Source: Amphibacillus sp052055485
GTDB lineage: Bacteria > Bacillota > Bacilli > Bacillales > Amphibacillaceae
DNA: 64,000 nucleotides
Direction of reading: 5' to 3'
NCBI RefSeq assembly: GCF_052055485.1
Contig: NZ_CP197171.1
Span: forward strand, 2,728,001 to 2,792,000
The notes under the pieces are model-generated. The model searched no databases. It worked only from the letters and a program-made list of their open reading frames with translations, and was not told the origin of the DNA. How positions within the stretch are numbered: the stretch's first letter is position 1; each line of letters starts with the position of its first letter. Shown one piece after another: positions 27,046 through 35,522 of the stretch. Position numbers and translations under genes: made by a program.

Positions 27046-29058
27046 ATGGAAGTAAATGAATACCTTGATGTTTTTATCGAGGAAAGTAAAGAACATATTC
27101 AATCTTTAAATGATCATTTATTAGAATTAGAGAAAAACCCTGAAAATATTGAAATTGTTAATGAAATTTTCAGATCGGCCCATACACTAAAGGGAATGTC
27201 CGCTACAATGGGTTATCAAGACTTAGCTGATTTAACTCATAATATGGAAAATGTTCTCGATGCCGTTCGAAACCACAAGTTAACCTTAAATGCTGATATT
27301 GTTGATATTATTTTTAATGCAGTTGATGCATTGGAATCAATGATCATTGATATCATTGATGGTGGTGAAGGAAAAAATGATGTGACAGCATTGATTAACA
27401 AACTTAATGCAATTGGAAATGGTAAGCAGAGTCCTTCGAATGCTTCAAGTCAGTCGGAGTCATCAACCAGTGAATCAGGTAATATTCAAGCTGAACTAGA
27501 TCAATTTGAATTAACGGTTTTACAACAATCGAAAGAAAAAGGTTTCAAGAATTATCAAGTGACCGTTCAATTGCAAGAAAGCTGCCTTTTAAAAGCAGCT
27601 CGCGTTTATATGATTTTTGAAATTTTTGAACAGATTGGTGAAGTGATTAAATCAACCCCAACCGTAACTGAGTTAGAAGATGAAAACTTTGAATTTGATT
27701 TTACTGTTATTTTAGTCACACAAGATACAACGGATGCTGTCGAACAAAAAGTTATGAAAGTTTCTGAGATTGAAAAGGTAACTGTCACCGAATTAGATAT
27801 TGAGCAAAATATTGGCGAGGGTGAAGTTGAGTCTCAATCTGATTCAGAAGAAGAAAACGATGTGGCGGAAGAAACCAATGGAGAAAAGACTAAATCGAAA
27901 CAGCAGATCACCAGCAAAACAATCCGGGTTAACATTGATCGTTTAGATGCACTGATGAATTTATTTGAAGAGTTAGTGACTGATAGAGGTAGACTTGAGC
28001 AAATTGCTGATACGCTAGGTAATACAGATCTTCAAGAAACAGTCGAACGTGTGACGCGCATTTCAGGAGACTTACAAAATATTATCTTAAATATGCGTAT
28101 GGTACCTATTGACCAAGTTTTTAATCGCTTTCCAAGAATGGTACGTCAGCTGACTAAAGAGTTAAATAAAAACGTAGATTTACAAATTGTTGGTGCAGAA
28201 ACAGAACTTGATCGGACGGTTATTGACGAAATTGGTGATCCACTTGTGCATTTAATTCGTAACGCCTTGGATCATGGGATTGAAACACCAGAGGTTCGTA
28301 AGGCAAATGGGAAAAATGAAAAAGGAACTTTAAAATTAAGTGCTTACCATAGTGGGAACCATGTGTTTATTGAGATATCAGATGATGGTGCAGGTATTAA
28401 TCGAGATAAGATCATTAATAAAGCTGTCTCAAAGGGTTTAACGACAAAAGAACAAGCAAATAGTTTCACAGATCAACAAGCCTATCAATTAATTATGGAA
28501 AGCGGGTTCTCAACTGCAGATAAGATTTCTGATATTTCAGGTCGAGGCGTAGGCTTAGATGTGGTTAAGAATACGATAGAATCGCTAGGGGGGTCTATCT
28601 CAATTGACTCTACCTTACATGAGGGATCAACTTTCTTGATTAAATTACCATTAACTTTGTCGATTATTTCAGTTATGTTGACAGAGGTTCAAGAGGAAAC
28701 ATATGCTATTCCATTATCCTCTATTATTGAAACGGCTATTGTACATAAAAAAGAAATTATGTCAGCCCATAATAAACAAGTAATAGACTTTAGAGGAAAG
28801 GTTGTCCCACTCGTTTCATTGAAACAAGTGTTTAATGTTCCAGGGGAAGAAAGGGAAGAGGATTATTACTCTATTGTGATTATTCGACAAGGAGACAAAA
28901 TGTCTGGGTTGATTGTTGATTCATTCATTGGTCAACAAGAGGTCGTGTTAAAATCACTAGGTAATTACTTAACAGATATATTCGCTATATCGGGAGCTAC
29001 TATACTTGGTGATGGACAAATTTCATTGATCGTAGATACTAATGCACTCATAAAATAG
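27046..29058 (+). CDS. cheA: Chemotaxis histidine kinase CheA
   Basis: CheA autophosphorylates in response to receptors and passes phosphate to CheY and CheB. Domains in order are P1 with His46 (SAHTLKGMSA), P2, P3 dimerisation (RVNIDRLDALMNLFEELV), P4 ATPase (NALDHGIE; DDGAGI; GRGVGLDVV) and the P5 CheW-like domain. It has 670 residues from the ATG at 27046, preceded by AGAGGTGAATAAG. A GTG nine bases upstream is in frame. Confidence 0.97.
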   Translation: MEVNEYLDVFIEESKEHIQSLNDHLLELEKNPENIEIVNEIFRSAHTLKGMSATMGYQDLADLTHNMENVLDAVRNHKLTLNADIVDIIFNAVDALESMIIDIIDGGEGKNDVTALINKLNAIGNGKQSPSNASSQSESSTSESGNIQAELDQFELTVLQQSKEKGFKNYQVTVQLQESCLLKAARVYMIFEIFEQIGEVIKSTPTVTELEDENFEFDFTVILVTQDTTDAVEQKVMKVSEIEKVTVTELDIEQNIGEGEVESQSDSEEENDVAEETNGEKTKSKQQITSKTIRVNIDRLDALMNLFEELVTDRGRLEQIADTLGNTDLQETVERVTRISGDLQNIILNMRMVPIDQVFNRFPRMVRQLTKELNKNVDLQIVGAETELDRTVIDEIGDPLVHLIRNALDHGIETPEVRKANGKNEKGTLKLSAYHSGNHVFIEISDDGAGINRDKIINKAVSKGLTTKEQANSFTDQQAYQLIMESGFSTADKISDISGRGVGLDVVKNTIESLGGSISIDSTLHEGSTFLIKLPLTLSIISVMLTEVQEETYAIPLSSIIETAIVHKKEIMSAHNKQVIDFRGKVVPLVSLKQVFNVPGEEREEDYYSIVIIRQGDKMSGLIVDSFIGQQEVVLKSLGNYLTDIFAISGATILGDGQISLIVDTNALIK

Positions 29059-29074
29059 TAGGGAGGTAATCTCA

Positions 29075-29554
29075 TTGGTAGAGATGGCAACAGATAATAT
29101 GAAGTCAATTGTATTTCAATTAAATAATGAAGAATATGCAATGCCGGTTAGTCTAGTTGGTTCGATTGAACGGATGATGGATATGACAAGAATTCCTGGG
29201 ACCCCTGATTTTATCAAAGGCGTTCTAAATCTCCGGGGCGTGGTTACACCTTTAATTGATCTGAGAGCACGTTTTGACTTTGATGAAAAGGAATACACTG
29301 AGCATACTCGAACCATTATTATTCAACATAAAAATATGGATGTGGGTTTAATAGTTGATGCTGCATATGATGTGATTGATATTCCTAAAAATGCTATAGA
29401 ACCAGCGCCAGAGGTTGTTGGATCAATTCATATTGATTATATTGATGGCGTGGCTAAGTATGGTGACCGATTACTTATTTTACTGAATATCGATGAAATT
29501 CTATCTAAAGATATATTAGAAAATACAGTTGATCGTCAAGAAAAGCTGGTGTGA
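29075..29554 (+). CDS. cheW: Chemotaxis coupling protein CheW
   Basis: An adaptor that joins CheA to receptors. It is a single CheW domain with IVFQLNNEEYAMPVSLVGSIE, IPGTPDFIKGVLNLRGVVTPLIDLR and VGLIVDAAYDVIDI. TTG at 29075 has GGGAGG 8 bases upstream, better than the ATG at 29084. It has 159 residues and overlaps the cheC region. Confidence 0.95.
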   Translation: MVEMATDNMKSIVFQLNNEEYAMPVSLVGSIERMMDMTRIPGTPDFIKGVLNLRGVVTPLIDLRARFDFDEKEYTEHTRTIIIQHKNMDVGLIVDAAYDVIDIPKNAIEPAPEVVGSIHIDYIDGVAKYGDRLLILLNIDEILSKDILENTVDRQEKLV

Positions 29555-29556
29555 GC

Positions 29557-30192
29557 ATGTCTATTTTTGATTCTTTAACAGAGGGACAGTTGGATGTTTT
29601 GAAAGAAGTCGGTAATATCGGATCAGGGAATGCAGCGACTTCACTTTCCATGCTTTTAGGTCATAAAATCGATATGAAAATACCAGCCGTCCGTGTCGTA
29701 GATTATAATGAAATGATGGATTTAGTCGGTGGACCTGAAACATTAATTGCTGCTGTTTTCTTACGTATAGAAGGCGATACTCCAGGTAATATGTTCTTTG
29801 TTTTGTCACCTGAAGAAGCGAGTAATTTTGTTAAACAAATGACAGGCCAGGCTAACTTCTCAGTTTCAGAACCACCTCATGATGAAATGGCACTTTCTGC
29901 ATTACAGGAGGCAGGGAATATTTTAGCAGGTTCCTATCTATCAGCATTATCAGACTTTATTGAACTTTCATTACAGCCATCGGTGCCGATCTTAACTATT
30001 GACATGGCAGGAGCCATATTAGCCGAGGGTTTAATGGAACTCTCACAGGTTAGTGATTATGCCATTATCATTGAAACAATTATTGATAATCATAGTGAGA
30101 ACAAGCAACAAATCAAAGGTCATTTCTTTTTATTACCAGATCCAGATTCATTTTCAAAAATATTTAATAAATTAGGTGTGTCAGACCAGTGA
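29557..30192 (+). CDS. cheC: CheY-P phosphatase CheC
   Basis: A CheC family phosphatase with both active-site helices: LKEVGNIGSGNAATSLS and LQEAGNILAGSYLSAL, each holding the Glu/Asn pair. It also titrates CheD. The start MSIFDSLTEGQ at 29557 matches B. subtilis; a GTG at 29551 is in frame and overlaps the cheW stop. It has 211 residues from the chosen ATG. Confidence 0.94.
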   Translation: MSIFDSLTEGQLDVLKEVGNIGSGNAATSLSMLLGHKIDMKIPAVRVVDYNEMMDLVGGPETLIAAVFLRIEGDTPGNMFFVLSPEEASNFVKQMTGQANFSVSEPPHDEMALSALQEAGNILAGSYLSALSDFIELSLQPSVPILTIDMAGAILAEGLMELSQVSDYAIIIETIIDNHSENKQQIKGHFFLLPDPDSFSKIFNKLGVSDQ

Positions 30193-30689
30193 AAGTCATT
30201 GAAAGTAAAGCTATAAAAGTAGGGATTGCTGATTTAAAATTTGTTAAAGCTCCAGATACGATACGGACCTCAGGTTTAGGTTCATGTGTAGGTGTCGTTG
30301 TATATGATGCAACAATAAAAATTGCTGGTTTAGCACATGTCATGTTACCAGACTCTCAATCAGCAAAGAAGACCGATTTCAATCAACATAAATATGCGGA
30401 TACCGTTATTCCAACTTTAATAGATACACTGTTAAATCAAGGGGCAAGAAAATTTGCTCTAAAAGCAAAGATTGCTGGAGGGGCACAAATGTTTTCCTTT
30501 AGTTCTAAAAATGACATGTTGCGTGTTGGGGAAAGAAACGTAGAAGCAGTCAAAGGGGTGCTTGACGAGTATCGTATCCCCATTATTTCTGAAGATATCT
30601 ACGGAAGTAGTGGCCGGACGATTGAATTTTCACCAGAGACATCAATTCTCCACATTCGGACTGTGAGTCAAGGAGCAAAGGAAATATAA
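30189..30689 (+). CDS. cheD: Chemoreceptor glutamine deamidase CheD
   Basis: Deamidates receptor glutamines and activates CheC. It contains the nucleophile motif SGLGSCVGVVVYD and the following histidine in AGLAHVMLPDS, plus KIAGGAQMF. At 166 residues it is full length. It starts with GTG overlapping the cheC stop, implying translational coupling. Confidence 0.96.
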   Translation: MKVIESKAIKVGIADLKFVKAPDTIRTSGLGSCVGVVVYDATIKIAGLAHVMLPDSQSAKKTDFNQHKYADTVIPTLIDTLLNQGARKFALKAKIAGGAQMFSFSSKNDMLRVGERNVEAVKGVLDEYRIPIISEDIYGSSGRTIEFSPETSILHIRTVSQGAKEI

Positions 30690-30754
30690 TCAATTTCCAT
30701 ATTTTCAAAGAAATAAATTAGTGATCGAATGATGATGAAAGCGAGGCGATTGGA

Positions 30755-31513
30755 ATGATTGATCAAGAAACATCTATCGATCAACTTTGGGAAAACTGGA
30801 AGGAAAAAGGAAGCGCGCAAGCAACCAATCAACTCGTTGAACATTATTTATATCTAGTTGATTACCATACTCAGCGTATTTCCAGTCATTTGCCAAGAAA
30901 TATCCAGCGTGATGAGATCAGAAGTTTGGGTTTGTTTGGTTTATATGATGCTTTGCAAAAATTTGAATACGAACGAGAGTTGAAATTTGATACTTATGCT
31001 TCTTTTCGAATTCGCGGTGCAATTATGGATGGACTAAGAAAAGAGGACTGGCTTCCTAGATCGACAAGAGAAAAAGCGAAAAAAGTAGATCAAGCATCAA
31101 GCGAATTAACCCAAAAGTTACAAAGAAAACCATCATCGACAGAAATTGCTGATTATTTAAACATGGCTACTGATGAAGTAGAAACCAGTTATAAAGATGT
31201 TTTATTTGCAAATCTTTTATCGATTGAACAAAAGACTGGTGATGATTCAGAAGACCATAAAGAAGGAATCGGTTATAAAATTATCGATAATCAGCAATTA
31301 TCACCAGAAGACCACCTTTTACAGGAAGAAAATTATTTAGAATTAGCAGATTCGATCAAACAATTAAATAAAAATGAACAATTGGTGATTAGTTTATTCT
31401 ATCACGAAGAATTAACATTTACGGAGATCGGGCAGGTTTTGTCTTTAACCACATCACGAATTTCCCAAATTCATAAACAGGCTATATTTAAGTTAAAAGA
31501 GGCTTTATCCTAA
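30755..31513 (+). CDS. sigD: Flagellar RNA polymerase sigma factor SigD (FliA)
   Basis: A sigma-28-type factor for late flagellar, chemotaxis and autolysin genes. Region 2 (YDALQKFEYERELKFDTYASFRIRGAIMDGLRKEDWLPRS) and region 4 (LTFTEIGQVLSLTTSRISQIHKQA) are clear. It has 252 residues, the normal length. GCGAGGCGATTGGA precedes ATG. It is the last classical gene of the fla/che operon. Confidence 0.97.
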   Translation: MIDQETSIDQLWENWKEKGSAQATNQLVEHYLYLVDYHTQRISSHLPRNIQRDEIRSLGLFGLYDALQKFEYERELKFDTYASFRIRGAIMDGLRKEDWLPRSTREKAKKVDQASSELTQKLQRKPSSTEIADYLNMATDEVETSYKDVLFANLLSIEQKTGDDSEDHKEGIGYKIIDNQQLSPEDHLLQEENYLELADSIKQLNKNEQLVISLFYHEELTFTEIGQVLSLTTSRISQIHKQAIFKLKEALS

Positions 31514-31686
31514 AATAGTTTATTTCTCATCCAGTTAAGCTTAGTTTTTTCGGTAAGACTGAGCGTCATTATTTTAGTGATGAGAGCAGTGACTATCGTA
31601 TAAATCTAGTTCAATGATTAATTAATGGGTTGGGAGACTAAATTTTTGTTGATTTTAATTGACTTCCACCAAAAAAGGGAGAATGA

Positions 31687-33060
31687 ATGATGTTAGATTT
31701 GAATGATCATTTTATAATGCTTATATCTGAAGATCAAATGGCCGCATCCATTCAATTAATTGAAGACTATAATGTGGGCGATATTACTGAACAAGATATT
31801 AAAGATTGGCTTAAAAGTAAGAAAGTGATCTTTGGTCTAAATGAAGAATCCATAAAAAAAATAACGGACGAATTTGAGCCAGCATTATTTCCAATTAAAA
31901 TTGCTCAAGGTGAAGAACCAGAACATGGAATTGATGGAACAATTGATTTTGTTTGTGATCGGGATGATTATTTTAATATAGATGAAAAGCGTGATTTTCG
32001 TGATATTAAAAGAATTCCTTCCTTAGAAGAGCATGAAAAAATCGCCGTCATCACAGATCCGATTCAAGGGAAAGCTGGCTACACTGTTTTCGGTAAGAAA
32101 CGACCTTTTAAAAAAGCTAGACCCGTCAAAATGAAAGCTGGTAAAAATGTTATTTTTAATAAAGAGGAAAATACTTTTTATGCAACCGTAGTCGGAAAAC
32201 TGAGCGTAACGGGTCAGCAAATAAATGTGCACGATACATATGAAATTAATGAAGATTTATCAATGAAAACAGGGAATATAAATTTTGTTGGTTCTGTTAT
32301 TATTCGTGGTAATGTTCCAGCGGGATATCGAGTTGAGGCTGAGGGAGATATTCATATTTATGGTCTGGTTGAAGCTGGTTTTATCAAAGCAGCTGGAAAT
32401 GTCACAATAACAGAAGGAATTGCTGGTTTAAAAAAAGGCACCATTGATGCTGGCGGTGATGTAAAGATCGGTTATATTAACCAAGCTAAAGTAGAAGCAG
32501 AAAATAATATTATTGTGCAAAATTCAATTATGCATAGCCATTGTGTTGCTAAAGAGCACATCTATTGCCATTCAGGTAGTATTATTGGTGGTGTTTGCTC
32601 AGCTGGAGTTACCATTCAAGCTAATGAAGTCGGTAATAAAATGGATACGAAAACAGAAATATCAATTGGAGTAGACCAAGAGCAGTTTCAACAGGAAAGT
32701 CAGCTCAATGTAGCCAAGAAAACATTGCTAAATGAAATCAATAAACTCAAAAAACTTGGCGACAACCTCGAAAGAAAAGCGAAAACAAGTCATGGTTTAT
32801 CATCAAAAGAGCGAATTTTACTTTTAAAACAAAAAAATACAATGCAAGTTACTAAAGGCAAACTGGCTAAGATTGAGGAACAAATCGAATCACTTAAAGT
32901 ACAAATTGGTGATGAAAACAAAGCGCGATTAATTGTAAAAAAGGCGATTTATCCTAATGTAGACCTTCGTTTTGGTAAGTATCAAAAGACAACCGATACG
33001 ATTTATAAATATACTCAGGTGTATATAGAAGAAGGGGAAATTGAAATAAAATCTCTTTAA
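31687..33060 (+). CDS. FapA/DUF342-family protein
   Basis: A 457-residue protein with the central parallel-beta DUF342 (FapA) region (GNINFVGSVIIRGNVPAGYRVEAEGDIHIYGLVEAG, GNVTITEGIAG) followed by a coiled coil (about residues 335-415). Members polymerise or bind membranes; cellular roles are poorly defined. Its position after sigD suggests a motility-linked role, which is inference. AAAGGGAGAATGA precedes paired ATGs. Confidence 0.82.
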   Translation: MMLDLNDHFIMLISEDQMAASIQLIEDYNVGDITEQDIKDWLKSKKVIFGLNEESIKKITDEFEPALFPIKIAQGEEPEHGIDGTIDFVCDRDDYFNIDEKRDFRDIKRIPSLEEHEKIAVITDPIQGKAGYTVFGKKRPFKKARPVKMKAGKNVIFNKEENTFYATVVGKLSVTGQQINVHDTYEINEDLSMKTGNINFVGSVIIRGNVPAGYRVEAEGDIHIYGLVEAGFIKAAGNVTITEGIAGLKKGTIDAGGDVKIGYINQAKVEAENNIIVQNSIMHSHCVAKEHIYCHSGSIIGGVCSAGVTIQANEVGNKMDTKTEISIGVDQEQFQQESQLNVAKKTLLNEINKLKKLGDNLERKAKTSHGLSSKERILLLKQKNTMQVTKGKLAKIEEQIESLKVQIGDENKARLIVKKAIYPNVDLRFGKYQKTTDTIYKYTQVYIEEGEIEIKSL

Positions 33061-33061
33061 A

Positions 33062-33134
33062 ATGTGTGTGTTCAAAAGGGAAAGTAAAACTTGATGGATC
33101 ATTTACACTGAACTTTTTGAACATCCTCTTAAAG
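33062..33134. repeat. TTCAAAAAG-family element, copy 5 (A...B orientation, shortest)
   Basis: TGTGTGTTCAAAAGGG at the left and CTTTTTGAACATCCTC at the right, about 73 bp in all, in the same orientation as copy 1 and with a much shorter core. It lies immediately after the DUF342 stop codon. Confidence 0.68.
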
Positions 33135-33153
33135 TTGGAAGGGTGTGTTCACT

Positions 33154-33465
33154 GTGAGTTGGAAAGCGGTTGAGATGCAAGTTGCACTGCCACGAACTCA
33201 AGATGCGGGTCGAATACAAGAACAAATTCAACAACGAGGACGATTTATGCAGGATGTGATTTCCCAGACTCAGTTACAGTCAGAAGAAATAAAGCGCAGA
33301 ACCGTTTCAGATTTAGAGCAAGGCTATAAGTTAAAAAATGATCAACGTAAAAAGGAAAAGTCGAAATCAAATTTAAAATCAACAGCAAAGAAATCAACGC
33401 AGTCAGAGTATCAGATGAAAGTCGAACATCCGTATTTAGGCAAAAGCATTGATTTCAATGGTTAA
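33154..33465 (+). CDS. Small conserved protein upstream of swrB (function unknown)
   Basis: About 103 residues, basic and glutamine-rich, starting MSWKAVEMQVALPRTQDAGRIQEQ. I do not recognise a named domain. It is likely soluble and partly helical (residues 15-55), with a lysine/serine-rich tail. GTG at 33154 has GGAAGGGTG upstream; a GTG at 33145 is less well placed. It lies between the FapA-like gene and swrB and overlaps the longest form of swrB. Confidence 0.65.
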   Translation: MSWKAVEMQVALPRTQDAGRIQEQIQQRGRFMQDVISQTQLQSEEIKRRTVSDLEQGYKLKNDQRKKEKSKSNLKSTAKKSTQSEYQMKVEHPYLGKSIDFNG

Positions 33466-33478
33466 GAGGGATTCCAAT

Positions 33479-33949
33479 ATGTATTATATATTATTATTAA
33501 TTAGTTTTCTGATTCATATACTTACCTTTGTGATGATTAGGCAGTTAAAAGTAAAATTGGATCAGCCAAATGAAAATAAAAAAGTGTTAGCTCAACAACA
33601 AAAGCAAATCGAAGAGCTTTTGGCCGTTTATTTATTAGAAATAAGAGAAGAAAATGAAAAACTACTTGACTTAATCAATAAGGGGCAACAATCCGCTTCA
33701 CAAAAAGACTCAAAAAGTGAGGCACCACTTACCCAAAATGAGTCCGAATTAAATGCAACAACTGAAAAGTATCAAGACTATCAACCCATCGTACCAGATG
33801 AAGAAGACATTGTTGAACAGTCATTTGCAGCTCAAGTCCTTTCTTTAGCTGAACAAGGCTATACAGCTGAAACGATCGCTAAAAAATTAAATTGTGGAAA
33901 AACAGAAGTAGAATTATTATTAAAGTTTCAGCAAAAGCAAAAGAAATAA
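33479..33949 (+). CDS. swrB: SwrB-like motility protein (YlxL)
   Basis: One N-terminal membrane helix (MYYILLLISFLIHILTFVMI), then a coiled coil, a disordered acidic linker and a C-terminal small HTH-like segment (QVLSLAEQGYTAETIAKKLNCGKTEVELLL). The layout and the position just before rpsB match SwrB, which activates basal-body maturation in B. subtilis. Sequence conservation is low, so the name rests partly on context. ATG at 33479 is preceded by AGAGGGATT. Confidence 0.7.
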   Translation: MYYILLLISFLIHILTFVMIRQLKVKLDQPNENKKVLAQQQKQIEELLAVYLLEIREENEKLLDLINKGQQSASQKDSKSEAPLTQNESELNATTEKYQDYQPIVPDEEDIVEQSFAAQVLSLAEQGYTAETIAKKLNCGKTEVELLLKFQQKQKK

Positions 33950-34123
33950 AAAATATTATCCCCTTTGTGTCATTAAAACCTTAAAAGTAGATCGAGGCTG
34001 TGAAAGGGTAGTATGTTCCTGGAAAAATGTTTACCCTCCTAGTTAGAGTGCTCGAATACATTCGAATTGGAACTAAACATGTGAAATCGTTAGGTTAGCT
34101 GTGAGCATCGACATGACATTACC

Positions 34124-34155
34124 GGAGCTGGCTTTTTGCAACAGCTCCTTTCTTT
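34124..34155 (+). terminator. Probable terminator downstream of the fla/che-swrB transcript
   Basis: GGAGCTG (34124-34130) pairs with CAGCTCC (34142-34148), followed by TTTCTTT. It lies about 175 bp past the swrB-like stop. Confidence 0.6.
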
Positions 34156-34175
34156 ATGATTTCTTGTTGTTTAAG

Positions 34176-34464
34176 GTCAAGCGTTTATCACAGATAACTA
34201 TCCGTAAAACTCGCGGCAACAGTGGGTTACTCGTCCCACCGAAAATATCTGGGTTTGCGGTTACTCACCCTATCGAAAGGACTTGGGACTGGGGCTCAGA
34301 ATAAGTAAGACACTTATTCTTACGATGCAAATGCTTCGTAACTTTCCTTTGTGTGATGACTCGCTCCACCGAAGACACTTGCGGTTCCTTGCCCTACCGG
34401 AACCCTATGCATGGCTTACACCCTGTAGGTTGAACACCCACTGATTGAAGTTTTGTTTTTTTGT
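34176..34464. repeat. Dispersed mosaic repeat, copy related to the flhG-cheB array and the proS-polC gap
   Basis: It begins TTATCACAGATAACTATCCGT, like the start of the flhG-cheB repeat (TTATCGCAGATTAACTGGCTGT), and ends CCCACTGATTGAAGTTTTG, like its end. The core contains GGGACTGGGGCTCAGAATAA at 34284 and a short AGAATAAGT/ACTTATTCT palindrome, found inverted near 47.51 kb. The 33950-34464 interval otherwise holds only the terminator and no gene. Confidence 0.65.
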
Positions 34465-34839
34465 TTACATCTGTTTTGACAAGAAGAACCAGGAAGTCCA
34501 GATGGAGATAATAATGACAGAAACTAAAATTCTGATCAATTCAATTGAGGTTAAAATGACAATATTAAATTGCATCAATGCTGTTAGCACGATCAGAACA
34601 AACAATACGATACATATAGAATAATACGTCCCTTTCTGTTTAATAGCTTTTGTTCGTTCGTCTTTATGCTTAAATTGTGGATAAAGATAGCTTATAATAA
34701 AGGCCATATATGCTAACGCTCCCCAATTCAACAATTCTATGATTGATACAGTATCTGTTGTTATTGAAGAAATCAGCCTAATGATAAAAATAAATAAAAG
34801 CAGTACACTCACTACAGTGAACCTCTTTTGAGAGACCAT
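34465..34839 (-). CDS. Small four-helix membrane protein paired with XRE regulator
   Basis: A 124-residue protein with about four membrane helices (VVSVLLLFIFIIRLISSI, LNWGALAYMAFIISYLYPQ, YSICIVLFVLIVLTALMQF, ILVSVIIISIWTSWFFL). Its ATG lies directly after the regulator's stop, with the ribosome site AGGAGAGG in the end of that gene, so the two are translationally coupled. Such regulator/membrane pairs are common in Firmicutes; the function is unknown. Confidence 0.78.
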   Translation of the reverse strand: MVSQKRFTVVSVLLLFIFIIRLISSITTDTVSIIELLNWGALAYMAFIISYLYPQFKHKDERTKAIKQKGTYYSICIVLFVLIVLTALMQFNIVILTSIELIRILVSVIIISIWTSWFFLSKQM

Positions 34840-35076
34840 TCATTTACCTCTCCTTTCTTCATTCATAAATTTCTTTAAATCTTTACTTTCTAAAGTAAAG
34901 ATGTCTTCTACAGGTTTGTTAAAGATCCTTGCTAATACTAATGCTAATGGAAGAGATGGATTATACCTTCCTTTTTCAATTGAAATAATGGTTTGTCTGG
35001 ATACATTTAGTTTAGTTGCTAAACTATCCTGCGAGTAACCTTTTTCTTTTCTAAGTTCCATTAAATTGTTTTTCAA
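34840..35076 (-). CDS. XRE/Cro-family transcriptional regulator
   Basis: A 78-residue helix-turn-helix protein (MELRKEKGYSQDSLATKLNVSRQTIISIEKGRYNPSLPLALVLARIF) of the compact YozG/PlcR-less XRE type. It is the first gene of a two-gene minus-strand operon with a strong promoter and a 10-bp inverted repeat overlapping its -35 box. Autoregulation is likely but inferred. Confidence 0.9.
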   Translation of the reverse strand: MKNNLMELRKEKGYSQDSLATKLNVSRQTIISIEKGRYNPSLPLALVLARIFNKPVEDIFTLESKDLKKFMNEERRGK

Positions 35077-35124
35077 TTATTTCTTTCCACCTTTTGTGAA
35101 GGACTACATATTTTATTTAACTTC

Positions 35125-35153
35125 ATTGTATAGTAACGCTTTTTTGATGTCAA
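35125..35153 (-). promoter_or_regulatory. Promoter of the minus-strand XRE operon
   Basis: Read on the minus strand: TTGACA, 17 bp, TACAAT. This is a near-consensus sigma-A promoter about 50 bp before the regulator start. Confidence 0.85.
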
Positions 35154-35181
35154 GCTTACTTTACGTTAAGGAAGCTTGACA
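35148..35181. promoter_or_regulatory. 10-bp inverted repeat, putative operator between divergent promoters
   Basis: TGTCAAGCTT (35148-35157) and AAGCTTGACA (35172-35181) are perfect inverted repeats with a 14-bp spacer. The left arm covers the minus-strand -35 box. The right arm contains TTGACA on the + strand, 17 bp before TAATGC, a possible weak divergent promoter toward rpsB. It is a good candidate binding site for the XRE regulator. Confidence 0.55.
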
Positions 35182-35266
35182 CTAAAATTCCTTATGATTA
35201 ATGCATTAATCATTCTACAGTCTGAAATATTTCATCAAGATAGGATATTTCAAAGGAGAAAAGCAC

Positions 35267-35392
35267 ATGAGCAATCTTGTTCCCGGTCAAGAAGAGACAG
35301 TTTAAAAAGGAAAGGTGCTCAAAATGTCTAATCAATGCATATTTGCTGTAGATTTATTTCGTAAATGCCTTGCTTGTCACCACTCATTGTGA
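35267..35392 (+). other. Two tiny ORFs with ribosome sites upstream of rpsB
   Basis: A 12-codon ORF (35267-35305, MSNLVPGQEETV) follows AAAGGAGAAAAGCAC. A 22-codon ORF (35324-35392, MSNQCIFAVDLFRKCLACHH...) follows AAAGGAAAGGTGCTCAAA. Both begin MSN. They may be leader peptides or gene remnants. The rest of 35182-35522 holds only the rpsB ribosome site. No ribosomal-protein leader fold was recognised by eye. Confidence 0.3.
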
Positions 35393-35522
35393 TATAGTTG
35401 CTAATGGTGTTAAATACACACGCTTATGGATCGTAGAAAGGGTGCTAATGGGAATAGTATTCATTAGTTTTTCTAGCAAAATGAAGTAAGCGGAGGAAAA
35501 ACCAAATTAGGAGGAAAATAAG

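Noticed and set aside
34101..34304. 67-codon + strand open frame after swrB
   Set aside because: Overlaps a terminator hairpin and the mosaic repeat; no coding character.
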